Positions 33,791 to 55,965 of a DNA stretch of 64,000 nucleotides are shown piece by piece. The position numbers were made by a program, and so were the translations under genes. The notes under the pieces were generated by a model. The model was not told where the DNA came from and did not search any database. It worked only from the letters and a program-made list of their open reading frames with translations. This DNA is from Dirofilaria immitis (taxonomy: Eukaryota; Nematoda; Chromadorea; Rhabditida; Onchocercidae). The stretch's first letter is position 1. Each line of letters begins with the position of its first letter. Location: NCBI GenBank assembly GCA_024305405.1, contig JAKNDB010000067.1, positions 1,382,001 through 1,446,000 of the forward strand. Direction: 5' to 3'.

Positions 33791-36700
33791 TAACTTTGCA
33801 TGAATATCGATTGGATAACTTTAAAGAATGTAAATTATCCAAATACCAATCTTCAGATAAATAAATTGCATTAATATTGATTGATTTTTAGTCATAGTTA
33901 TAAGAGTTTCTCTTTACTTATCTGACTTTTTTGTTATTTGCTATTATCATTTCAGTGATTAATTGGTATTTGAATTTTTAGTTACATCGTTGTTTTGTTG
34001 AATTTGTAACATGGATTAGTTAATATTTATTTGTTTTTGAATTCCGTTCTTTCTTTCAACTTTAACATCGGCAATTTATCTTTCCAAACAACTGTAAATT
34101 AAATTGCAATAAATATTTTTGTCGAAGCGTGTCACATCGCTTGCCTGCAAATTTCTGTTAAATTCATTTGAGCTGTTTGAGATTTTTAACTTTTTATCGA
34201 TTGATAATTTTACAAATTCGAAGAAAAAGGAAAAAGTACATGAAAAAAAGAGTGCATCGAAGGGTAAAATTATTTTGTGCGACATAAAAAGATAATTTCA
34301 AAAGGAAAGCGAGTTTTTTTCGCTATTTTTTCTAACAAAATTTCACTTCGATGCAACGAAGGCATAAGAAATTATTGTTATTTTAATTTTCAATTATTAT
34401 AGCATATAGTTTTTTTTTCATATTCAACTGAATCTTTTGTGAAAAATCGATATTACTAGAATATTGATTTATCGATTTTTTAAAATTAATCTCTTTTTCT
34501 CCTTTCGATACACTTTATTTTTCTGGTTTTTTTTTTTTTTTTGACATTCAATTTTCGTTCATCTCTCTAAAATTGGTAAATATTCTATTATAATTTGCAT
34601 ACCTGTCCATTAAACGTTTTTAGTTTTAATTTAGTCACTACTTAGGGTAATAACGTTTTAATTAATTCAAAATACCGCTTAACTATAAACTATTATCACA
34701 GGCATTTTTTTTTTGACAACAAGAAGATGTAACAGAAATTTGTTTGAATTACAAGGAGTTAAACTGCATGATATACATACATTGTTAGGTTAAGAATTGA
34801 ATTTATATATTACAATTAAATAAAATTATTCAAAGATTTCTTTTTATTTATATATTCAAAACAATTTTTAACTTCTTAGGGATGTGCAGAAAAATGATGT
34901 GAGAAAAATTTTTGATACTCTCAAAAATTTTCCATTTATGATTAGTTTCTGATCATAAATTGATACATTTGTGTGTTTCAAGATTTCAGAAAAATCTTTG
35001 TCCTAATAAATTTTGAAGATATTTGGTCGGAAATTGAATGTGAGATTGAAAGTTTTAAAATTTCATTATGCAGATTAAAGAGAACATTGCAATAATTATT
35101 TTCAGTAAAATTAAAATCTAAAGTGAATAGTTTATCAAATAATTGAAATAATTGATATTCATACATTTTATAAATTGTTGATGACAACAAATGTCAATAT
35201 TTCCATTATGTTCATTTTTTTAATCCAATTCTTCTAATTTCTGTCCCATTTTTTGATTTTTTATGATTGTCATCAAAATTGCCATCAAATCAAATTTCCG
35301 ATTAATGTGAACCAAATTTTCAAATTAATGCAAAGAAATCTTTTGTTTTTAAGTGTATATTTTTCTATTTTCATTGATTGAAATTGAAAAATTTTAAAAG
35401 AACGTATAACTAGTTTATGAGATTTCAATCATTTTCAAAATTCATCAAAATATTTAACATCTTCAAACGATACTTCGTTTCACTGATCTGTTAACTATCC
35501 ATCTGACCTAATATATAATTTGGAATACATTAGTATATGTCAAAACTTTATTTATTTAAATCAAATACATATCAATAGTTTTTAAATATTTATGTTACTT
35601 TAGTACTACATTTACATTAATATTCGATGTAAAATTTTAATAGCTTATAAAAGTAAATAATGAATTGAACAAAAGAGCGTTTTATAATCATATGCATATG
35701 TTGATTAGATTTTTATTTTTTTGATAATATATATGACATCTAAGCAATCAAATAGTCATGATCTTTAATGATTGGTAGTGGAATTAATTGTAATGACTTA
35801 TTAATCATATCGATTTGATCTTTTGTCACTTCTATCATTCCATTTCGTTGACAGTCTCGATCAATTACTTTTTTTTTTTTAGCGAAAAAGATAAGCTATT
35901 AAATAGCTTATACTGAACATAGAATTTTTAACTTCTTTGTAATATACATAAACATAAGTTCTAAAGAAAATTGAATTTAAATGATAAAAAAAAATGAATT
36001 AAGAATTTCTTGCCATATCACGTACTTTTATCTTTTAAAAAACTCAGTGCTATTCGAAATTGATGATTGTAAATTGTGATAGACCAACAATATATTTACA
36101 TATATACGATTGATTAAAATTTATTTCAATAATCATTGAGTGTTTCTTTCACTGAATTTTTTTTTTTTAATTTCGTAAGCAGTTTTTAATCAGTCAATTC
36201 AAAAATTTGCATTTATTAATTTGAAAATTTCCCGCAAAGATGATAACAATGTAGAAGAAATGTCTCAGAATTTCATCGACTTTAAATTTTAACCGAAATT
36301 TCAGAAATATTCAATCTATGAATAATATGAATTGTTGATGAAATCATTTCAATGAATTAAATATTTTTATTAAAAATTTTCCACATTTCCTTTGAATAGC
36401 AATCCAGAAATTGCACATAAAATTGTTTAATTTATATTTTGGTAATACTAAAAATTGGCTTAAAAGGAAAATATAAAATAAAATTTGTCGTTTAAAAAGC
36501 TAATAATTTTTGGACAGACTACTAAGGAATCTTCGTTTTTCGATTTATTAGTAACTTTATTGCTTTATCGATAATTGTTCGCTTCTTCTTTTAATATCGA
36601 TAAAAATTATTTTTGAATATTTTTTCTATTAAATCAAATTTTAATAATATCAAAATTTACATCTAATATTTATAAAATGCAATTTGTGGATTGTCATTAT

Positions 36701-37189
36701 GTGAATGTTCAATCAATTTTGAATTTTAGAAAAATTTTTTAAATTATTGCATTATCAAATATGTTTATTAAAAATTATATCTTATACAAATGTAACAAAC
36801 ATAATTATTAAAAATTTTCAAAAAGCAAAATAGTCTGAATTGATTAACCAACCAACATAAATTGCTATTTTTATAATTAATCAATCCTTTGAAGCACTTT
36901 TTATAATTATTCGTTTATTTGTTAGGGGTAGTAAAATTAACACTTAATGATTTGGCAATAATTTTTTTCGTTATCAATTTTAGAGACTCTTGAAAGAAGT
37001 ATAATCTTTTTAAATGGCATCTTATCATTTGGTGGGGACATCTTATCATCAGATAAAAATTATGAGCGATGATAGACCATCTAGAGAACATATAAATTAG
37101 CAAAGAAAAATGATAATTTGAATTTTTTTTGCTTATTTTAAATTTACATTAATGTTTGTTTTCATATGTTTCTCTTGATTAATAAATGC
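33791..37189. other. Intergenic AT-rich DNA, no gene recognised
   Basis: Only short random frames occur. No domain, splice-consistent exon or structured repeat was noticed. Confidence 0.6.
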
Positions 37190-37790
37190 TTAAACATTTT
37201 TTACTTGTTTTGCATCCTTTCTACTAAATAAAAAATTTATCAAAAAAATTTTTAAAAATGCTATCACTTAATAAATATTTTTAAATAAACATATCATCAA
37301 TAAATTGTTTTGATTATAAAAAAAAAAAAAAACAGAAAAAATGAAAAAAACTTTTAAGACAATTTAGCAAATTTCATTGAAGTATCAAAACAAAAAAATT
37401 CTATTCTATTATTACTAAAATAATGTCTCAACAGATCATTTCAATAAATATTATTTAAACCTAAACATAATTAGTTAAATCTTTAATTCAAAAAGAAATG
37501 AAATATTCTCAAAATAATTTCTGATATAAATTTTAGTTCTCTCTCTCTCTCTCTCTCTGTAAATAATAATAACATATCTTTTTTCTTCCTATAACATTCA
37601 GTAATTATTTTGAAAATCTTTGCGATTGCTTATAAAAAATTGAAAATTTATTTTGAACAGACGGTGTCGAACAATTTATTAGCTTCGAGAAAAACAAGCA
37701 ACAATAGGGCATTTTTTCAATATTAATAATTCTTTCATAATTTTTCATCTTTTGTTGTTTCAATCTTTGAAATTTCAAATTTTGCTAAAA
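37190..37790. repeat. Diverged segmental duplication, copy B
   Basis: The counterpart of 32775-33790, about 4.3 kb to the right and in the same orientation. It has a (CT)n run near 37540-37557 where copy A has CTCTCTCC. It lacks the roughly 0.5-kb GC-richer insertion of copy A. Confidence 0.75.
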
Positions 37791-39300
37791 TATTGAAATT
37801 TCAGAAATCAATTTCTTTTTGTGTTTTAAAATGATTTTTATTATCAAAATTTTCATTATAAATAAATTGAATGCAAATTATCTATGATTGTTTCCATTTA
37901 TTTGATTCGAAACATTCATTGCGAATTCTAAAAAGTTATTCGTAAAAGAACGTACGATAAAAAAACATATTAAGCAATATGATTAATTTTTTGTTCAATT
38001 TCTTTCATACACTACGTTCTAATTAAAATTATGTTATTTAAAAATAAAATAATTTTTGCGACAACTAATAAATGTATTCATTTAAAAAAGACTGCATTGA
38101 TAACATTTATTGTTTTTATCATCCAATTTAGCAACTTCATTTGCTATCAATTTACAGCCTATCGAAATAGTTTGAATGCATAAGAATTGATAAAACTATT
38201 GATAGATGTTCAAAAAAAAATAAAAAAAAATTGGAAATAGATATTCGAACATTACGAAGCGAACATTGCTTAAAATCATTTTTACATCGTTTCATCTAAA
38301 ATTTCCATTTTATTGTTAAATACATTAAATTTTAACTATTTCTCATTATTTATTAATTTTTTCTTCACTTACTTCATGTTGTAAAATATGTTTGCCTTAA
38401 ATACTTTAAATTTTCCAAATTTTTTTCCATTGAAATAATTGAAACTTTGAATTTTGAATTTTTTATATTTTTAATGATGATGATTTTGAAAAATTTTTTT
38501 GCAAATACAGCTTCATTCTAAAATATTTCCAACTTATCATCTAATTAGTATTACTTATCCTAATTCAATCAATGCGGAAAAAATATATTAGTTAAATAAG
38601 AAATAAATTAATGCAATGCTATTCGTTACTTATCATAAGCAAACATAAATAATTCTTTTCAATATTTAAATATTTTCCAATGAATAAATTTAAAACAAAA
38701 TTTTATCAAACCGATCCATTTTCATTTCATCGAATTGTTTCAGTAATTTATTCGCTTTTTCTGCTGTTGTAAAAAAAAATGTTTTTCTACAATAAATCAA
38801 AATTTTTACAATGTTCGTTTTTTTTTTTTCAGAACAGTTAAATTTTTACAATTTTTTTTTTTTTATAAATAACGGAAAATGTCAATTTGGAAATTTTGCC
38901 AACATAGAAAGTGTGATTTTAAAAATAATTTTAAAAAGTTAAATAATTTTTTTTTAACTCATTAACCAACTAATCAAAATATATTATTACAATGTCATTT
39001 TGTAAATGTCGTGAATAATTGAAATATTTTCCAATTGAATAAAATTATTTTATTGTAATATTAAAAAATGAAAAAGTCCGATATTATGAAATGAACAATG
39101 GTGAATGACATTTTTCAAATAATATAATTTTAGTAAGCATTTTCATTCTTTTAGAAATATTATTTATCAAATTTAAAAGTATCTATCACATTTCGTTTAA
39201 TTTTATTTCTATTTAATGAAGAAAACAAACAGATAAAAAGTCAAATAATTAAATAGTTTATTATATTGCTTAATTTTAAAAATTTTCATTTGCTTTTGAA
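37791..39300. other. Intergenic AT-rich DNA, no gene recognised
   Basis: Nothing beyond poly-A/T runs and random short frames. Confidence 0.6.
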
Positions 39301-39570
<270 letters not shown>

Positions 39571-41040
39571 TATGCATTATGCGTGTGCAGTTGATTAGAA
39601 GAAATGGAAAAAATTTTAATTATTCTATTATTTAATTTTTACTCATTCAATTCTGTCTTCTCTCGAAATTCTTAAAATATTTCTCTTCGCGAATATTTCA
39701 TAAACTTTTTTGCCTTTTCGAAGTTATAAAATTTCGTTAGGCATTCATTTGTTGTTTTGAATCTAAAGAAGTGAATAAGAAAAAGATTTTTGATATTAAT
39801 GCAAAAGAATAATTTTAAAAAAAATTTTTGCAAAATTTCATAAATTTAATCAAAAATAATCGATAATTTCCTATATAACTTTAATTAATGGCCAAAATTT
39901 CCTACAAATTTACAATAGTTTAGAAATAAGAAGTTGGAAATTTAAGAAATAATTTTATTTAATTAGCAATTTTTAAAATATGCATAATATTTATTTTTAA
40001 TTTGCAGATTGTAAATTTTAGATTTACTTACGATTATTCTTATTATTTCAATTTAGACATTTTGGTAGAAAAACTTTCCTAAAGATAAGTAAAACTTAAT
40101 CAGCTTAATGTTAACATACTATTTTCGGTTTAAAACGCTTCCATCCATGTTTATTTCTTTTTTATTCAAATTATTATTTTTCTATACAAAAACTATGTAA
40201 ATTAGCGTAAATCAAACGTGAGTCTCACGCAATTGACGCAAATTTGACGTAAATTAACATTATTTGATGTAAATTGGCAAAGAAAAACTAAGGCTGTCTT
40301 GATTATCAATTATCATCAAATACGATTATCATGATTATCATCAAGTGTGATTATCACATGAATCAAAACGAATCAAGATTTTTCCAGCGATGAATGCATG
40401 CAAAAATGTCATGCATCTTACAATATGCATGCAAGATGCAATTTGTTTTTATTTTGTTTCTAATCTTCAATTTTCAATTCAGATTATTATCAAGCATGGA
40501 AATGATACGAAATTAAAAAGTAATTTTAAAAATTAATATTTCTTATACTATCACCCGGAAATACCGGTATCGAAAGTACCATTTTTTTTTTTTTAATTGA
40601 CACTTTACAAATATGACGATTATATAAAGAATATATGACAAAAAAAAAAAAATTTAGAATAAAATTTTAAATTAAATTTTAAGATTGCATTATTTAAACA
40701 AACATCCGTTTTCTCTCTTTTATTTATAACAATTTTAAAATGAAATATGAAATTTAAATTTGAAAATTTGTTAATTAAATATTTATTGTAATAAGCATAT
40801 AGTTTGAAAGGTAGGCAAAATTACAGAGAATAAATTATCGAATATTGTATATAATTTTTATTTCGTTTTATAGTTTCTGTTGATGCAATTAGTTTAGTTA
40901 TCATATTATCTTTGATAGATTGATGGATGAATGGTTGAAGTATAAAATTTTTTCAAATCGATTATAAGAATAATGTAGAGATAAGATAGAAATGTTTAAT
41001 ATTTAGGTATCAAAGCTTATTTTTCTGAAACTTTATGATT
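39571..41040. other. Intergenic AT-rich DNA, no gene recognised
   Basis: No exon-like sequence. Around 40.21-40.28 kb TTGACGCAAATTTGACG..AAATTGGC forms short internal repeats, and at 40.40-40.44 kb GCATG-containing motifs recur. Confidence 0.6.
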
Positions 41041-41152
41041 CACTAATATTCATCTATTCATCTATTCATTCATCCATCCATTTATTCATTCATTCATTAA
41101 TTCAATCATTGATTGATTCATTCATTCAATCATTGTTCATTCATTCATTCAT
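41041..41152. repeat. (ATTC)n tetranucleotide tract
   Basis: CATTCATTCATC-type tetramers with interruptions over about 110 bases. Confidence 0.9.
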
Positions 41153-41284
41153 ATACCAAGGAAATGCATAACAGATAAATGTTAGCTATATGATTATACA
41201 TTGATAGATAAAAATAAATATCTCAAAACTCCTCCCTTATAATAATCATCTTGACATTCAAAGTTAAGGAATATGAGAAACGGA

Positions 41285-41560
41285 GCGGCGACGAACAAGC
41301 TGAGCGAATTTCCATGGTGAAAGAAGGGCGAAAAAAATGCGGGGTGAAAGAAGAGGAGAAAAGGGGACAGAAAAACGCGGGGCGAAAAAAAGGGCGACAG
41401 AAAAATACGGGGATGAAAGAAGGGAGAGAAAATGCGGAGTCAAAAGAAGGGAAAGAAAAATGCGGGAGTCAAAAGAAGGGAAAGAAAAATGCGGGGGTCA
41501 AAAGAAGGGCGAGAAAAATGCGGGGGTCAAAAGAAGGGCGAGAAAATGCGGGGATGAATA
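41285..41560. repeat. Purine-rich minisatellite, about 30-33-bp unit
   Basis: About eight to nine copies of a unit like GGGGTCAAAAGAAGGGCGAG followed by AAAAATGC. Copies become more uniform to the right. The plus strand is almost entirely purine, with runs of four to five G, in strong contrast to the AT-rich surroundings. Two overlapping Lys/Gly/Glu-rich frames (41251-41592 and 41337-41561) run through it because the unit lacks stops. There is no evidence that either is translated. Confidence 0.93.
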
Positions 41561-41654
41561 AGATCGAAGGAAGTCAATACATTAATATTTAAAAAGTATT
41601 ATTAGTTTCAATAATCGCCGCATCCAAAATATATCCAATTTTCTATCTTTGCGA

Positions 41655-41875
41655 AAGACGGAAGTAAAAAGAAGAAAGAAGAGGCAAAAGAAAGAGAAGA
41701 AGGAGATGAAGATAAAGGAAAGGGAAAGGAAGGAAGAAGGAAGAAGGAAAGAAGGAAGAAGGAAGAAGGAAGAAGGAAGAAGGAAGAATAAGGAAGAAGG
41801 AGAGGAGGAGCAAGAAAGAGGATGGAGGAAAGAGGAGGAGGAGGAGGAGGAGGAGGAGTAGTAGTAGTAGGAGGA
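41655..41875. repeat. Polypurine tract (GAAGGA)n and (GAG)n
   Basis: About 200 bases with nearly all purines on the plus strand: GAAGGAAGAAGGA repeats leading to (GAG)n and then GTAGTAGTAG. Long mirror-symmetric polypurine tracts can form intramolecular triplexes. The frames through it are compositional artefacts. Confidence 0.93.
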
Positions 41876-42918
41876 AGAAAGATAGGACAACTAGGCTTCT
41901 TTTATTTGCATTACTAAATTCAACTGGTCCAAGAAGAAGCGGAATTTCTATTTCCTCCTCTTCTATCTATCTATCTATCTATCTATCCTATTTTATGCAA
42001 ATATCATCATCATCTACAGTATACAATTACACATTTTCAATTTTATTTCATCACTTCAATATCTATGCTAAGCTAAGCTAATAATTATATCGTTTATGCT
42101 AAGTTTTCTTTTTTTTTTTTTTTTTTTTGTTTGATCAAAAGTTAATTCTTTCATTTTTACTTTTAGCGAAAGTTCGATCAAAAATATTTATTATCAAATT
42201 TGCTATTACAATAGTAACTATTGTTATCACTACAATTATTACTACAACTATTATTATTGGCTATCATTTCCATTACTACTACTAATACTATTATCACTAC
42301 TCCTATTACTACTACGATATTATCATATCATATATTTGCTAAAAGTATTTGAAATATTTGCTAAAATTATTCATCTAATCAATACTGCATCTGTCATTAG
42401 TATAAATTTTTTTTTCGCTCTCTTTAATTAAAATAAGCGAAAATTTGAAATTTCCTTCTTTAAGAAAAAACAAAAAGGGAAGAAAGAGAAAATAGAAAAT
42501 GATTAAATACAATTGTAAATTGTAGTAAACAAAACTTTCTACAAATTATTTAATTAAATTATAAAATAGAAATTTTCCTTCTTACTACTTTTTCTGCTAT
42601 TATTTTTCATTCTTCCCATTTTTTAATCTATTTATCAAAAATTTTCTGCTTATCAGCTATCAATTATCAAACTTTCCATCATTATCATCATCTAGCTTTC
42701 TTGGCTTATTATTCACCTGAATTTTGATATTGTAAACAACATCCTTATTATATCAACAACAAAAAAAAAAAAAAAAAAAGGAAAGAAATTTATTCTACGG
42801 GAATATAAAAACAAAATTAAAGTGCCTCAAAAATTATTGTTTTTACCTATTATTGAACATATACTTTACCTGTCTAAAATAATCACGGGTTTATTCCGTT
42901 TGAAATTTAAACGAAACA
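41876..42918. other. 5' flank of the Ly6-like gene
   Basis: Contains a (CTAT)n run at 41962-41988, a mixed ACT/ATT triplet stretch at about 42215-42320 and a poly-A run near 42761-42779. The 50 bases immediately before the ATG at 42919 contain no good splice acceptor. No promoter element can be named. Confidence 0.5.
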
Positions 42919-52834
<9,916 letters not shown>

Positions 52835-54004
52835 AAAAAAAAAAAAAAAAATGATTTCTTAAAAATAAACAAAAGATGAAAAATTGAAATTAATAAAATT
52901 AAAAAATCAAAATTTTCATTTAAAATTTTTATCAAATTTTTTCTTTTCTATTTTGTTTTTATGATAATAATTAAATTTGCATTAATGTCTTTTTTTTCTT
53001 TGTTTACTCATTTTAAAATGCTAAAGATGTAATTAATCTATTTTGTTATGTATATTTACATTTTGTGTATTGATGAATGAAATGTTAATGATGATTATTT
53101 TTCACATTCAAAATTATTCATCATTAAATTCCTTTCTAGCATTTTAAATCTACGAAAAATATCAAATGCTTATTCCGATATCGAAATATCCATTAAAAAT
53201 ACGAATTACATGAAATGAATATATATTTAGGATTATTTATCGCTAAACTTTATCACTAAACTCCTTTTTTTTTCTCTAGCATTACAAAGTTGTAAAATAA
53301 TAAATTTTTGTCTCGCATCTCGAGATTCGAAATGCGAGACAAAAATACAAATCATATTGTTGATGAAAAAGATGACAAAGTGTTAAACAATATTCGAATT
53401 ATTTTCAATCTTCATTTATTGCTTATAATATTTGATTAATTAACTCCTAAACTGATAATAATTCTTCAATCCGATTTGATCGATTTGTAGCTTTTTCATT
53501 TCATTTTTTTTTTTTCAGAATAACATTAATTAATATTCGAAGATATGTTAATCAATTATCTGTGCAATTTAGATGCTCGGCAAAAAAATAATAAGTAATT
53601 AATTCAACAACTAAACGATATCATCCGTTTTGTCTACGAGTAATATGCATGTCATAAATATAATTGAAATATTTAAATAAATAATTTTTAATTATTTATT
53701 ATTTCACTATGATAGCTTTATTCATTAAGAATACGATTCGATGAAAAGAATATATTTAGGCATAAGTATGGAAAATGCCTTTTCCATTTTTATCTTTTTA
53801 AATTGTTAAAATAAATTTCAAAAAAAAAAAGAAAACAAAACAAAACAAAACAAAATAAAATAAAATAATAAACGATAATTGCATAAGCATACATACATAT
53901 ATATCTAAAAAAACAATGGAAAAAAAACCGAAATTTATTAAAAATTTGTTAAAAAAATTTTAACAAATTTTTGAAATTTCAAAAATAAAAATTGACAAAA
54001 ATAG
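52835..54004. other. 3' flank of the Ly6-like gene and intergenic DNA
   Basis: An AATAAA at about 52864 follows the stop codon by 30 bases and may be its polyadenylation signal. An (AAAAC/AAAAT)n run occurs at about 53820-53872. A hairpin is listed separately. No gene is recognised. Confidence 0.5.
53304..53346. other. Perfect 15-bp hairpin, GC-richer than its surroundings
   Basis: ATTTTTGTCTCGCAT (53304-53318) is the exact reverse complement of ATGCGAGACAAAAAT (53332-53346), with a 13-base loop containing CTCGAG. It lies about 470 bases after the Ly6-like gene. It could be a hairpin RNA, a 3'-end structure or a short palindromic element. Confidence 0.8.
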
Positions 54005-54190
54005 ATGAAAAAGAATTTGTTACAATTTTTTACGGTTTCAATTCTATTTCATCATTTTTCAACATTTGTCGCATTCGATACTTTTGAATTTTCGTATTTA
54101 TTCGTGGAAAATCATCAACAATTGCAAATTTTTCCGGTACATTTAACTGAAAAAATTGTTGAAATTAATGCAAATTTTGATAGCAATTAA
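54005..54190 (+). CDS. Possible small secreted protein (61 residues) or first exon
   Basis: An ATG-to-TAA frame beginning MKKNLLQFFTVSILFHHF, a plausible signal peptide (about residues 1-23). It continues with ordinary composition (Phe, Glu, His and Asn, no repeats) to the stop. An AATAG directly before the ATG could be a weak trans-splice acceptor. An internal CCG|GTACAT could be a donor, which would make this a first exon. I recognise no family, and AT-rich DNA yields Phe- and Asn-rich frames by chance, so the call is tentative. Confidence 0.35.
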   Translation: MKKNLLQFFTVSILFHHFSTFVAFDTFEFSYLFVENHQQLQIFPVHLTEKIVEINANFDSN

Positions 54191-54230
54191 TTTCAATTTT
54201 TTCATTCCATTTTTAGCTTATATTTCATTT

Positions 54231-54490
54231 GCTTCATTCATTTGCTTATGATTTGATATTATCATTATTGAAATTGATAATAATTATATATATATATATA
54301 GATTGAAGAAACATTATTAGATGATAGTAGTTATTGATTAAAATATTTCGACGAAATTTAGTTGCTCCATTCATTTGCTTATGATTTGATATTATCATTA
54401 TTGAAATTGATAATAATTATACATATATATATAGATTGAGGAAACATTATTAGATGATAGTAGTTATTGATTAAAATATTTCGACGAAAA
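54231..54490. repeat. Tandem duplication, about 133-bp unit, two copies
   Basis: The block from GCTTCATTCATTTGCTTATG to AAAATATTTCGACGAAA is repeated from 54364 with very few differences, which indicates a recent event. Each copy contains a (TA)n run. Confidence 0.92.
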
Positions 54491-55099
54491 TATGAAATAT
54501 TTTAAATCATAATAGATCACTCTCGCTGTAATATTAATTAAAATTAAAATTATCATTTTTTCAGATAGGAATATTTCATGATAAGTTATAAGTTTATCAA
54601 ATCAAATTACTTCCTATTCCAAAGATTTCTTTTTTTTTTTTAAAAAATAACTTCAAATGCTTTTCCATACTTAGCAAATTGTTAAATGTTGTAATTCGAA
54701 TAAATAAATAAATAAACAAAAGAGAATCGTAAACAAATAAATAAATAAATTGAAAATAAACAATTTATTGCAAAATATATCATTCAATTTAATTTTTTAA
54801 TAACATGATGATATCTCGACGATTACAACTATGTTAAATCCATAAAGCTGATAAATATATTAATCTGAAAATTCGGAATATCATTCATGTTGATATGTAT
54901 GGATGGGGAGGGGAGATGTGTTTGATAAGATCAATTATATACCCTATACAAATGTCTATGCATGATTATCATGTTTAAATATATTCCTTCTCGATGACCT
55001 TTGACATCTCGAAATCTTATCGCTTAAATCTTTCAAAAACAAAACATTGATGCCAGTTAATAAATCATTTCGATGCTATCGAAAAATATATCACTCTAA

Positions 55100-55440
55100 T
55101 ATGCCTCACATACATATATATGCATGCGTGTGTATCTTTCTGTATTATATGTCTGTATATGTATGTAATTGTGATATCTGTGTGTATGCATGTATTTGTA
55201 TGTCTGTATGTATGCATGTATGCATTTGTTTGTATATATATGATATAAGCATGTTTGTATGTTTATATGAACAATATAGAAATATATTTCTAAGTATGTT
55301 TCGATACATATTTGTTGTGATAATATATTTATATGTCTGTATGGCTTATATGTGAGGCTGTTTGGATGTGTAGGTGTGTGAGTGTATGTGTACACACACA
55401 CACATACACACACACATATATACATGTATGTATACTATAT
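55100..55440. repeat. TG/CA-rich alternating purine-pyrimidine tract
   Basis: Dense TGTATG, TGCATG, GTGTG and CACACA motifs over about 340 bases, ending in an ACACACACACATACACACAC stretch. It contains many ATGCAT and GCATGT palindromes. Such sequence is prone to Z-DNA or cruciform structure. The 102- and 109-codon frames on opposite strands are Tyr/Cys/His/Ile-rich artefacts. Confidence 0.85.
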
Positions 55441-55917
55441 CATGCGTGAATGTGTTGATAATAAAAATAGCAAATATTTTCTCGATTTTTTTTCCTCTTT
55501 CTTTTTTTTTTTTTTGTTTTCATACATATAACAAATCACAACAAAGATAAAATTCTCAAAGGGACTGAAAAAAAGAAAGGAAAGAAAGAAAGAAAGAACG
55601 AAAGCATTTGTAGGAAATTATATTGAAAAATCAGAAATTAAAATAAGAATTTATATTTGAAATTGAAATTGAAATAAAAATAAAATTTTAAAAATTAATT
55701 TTCCTCTTTATTATAGTATTAGAATGTCTAATATGATAGGAAAATTTCTTAAACAAATTTGCTTGTATCATCCATTTCATAAAATATTAATCAAATGTGA
55801 TTATGTAATGAAAGAATGAGATAGTGTTTGAAGAGTGGAATATGAGGGAAATTTAAATTTCAACAGCTAACAATTTGTATGTGAAATGGAATGTAATTTG
55901 GAATCCAACCAATTATG

Positions 55918-55965
55918 ATGTTGTTGTTGTTGTTGTTGTTGTTGTTATTATTATTATCGTTGCTA
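55918..55965. repeat. (GTT)n microsatellite
   Basis: GTTGTTGTT units passing into ATT and CGT triplets. Confidence 0.9.

Noticed and set aside
41251..41592. 113-codon Lys/Gly/Glu-rich plus-strand frame
   Set aside because: It runs through a purine minisatellite whose unit lacks stops in more than one frame. There is no signal peptide, splice context or domain.
41582..41890. 102-codon Ser/Leu-rich minus-strand frame and the complementary Lys/Glu-rich frame
   Set aside because: Compositional artefact of the polypurine tract.
55047..55425. Overlapping 102- and 109-codon frames on opposite strands
   Set aside because: Both derive from the TG/CA-rich tract and have repetitive Tyr/Cys/His/Ile composition.
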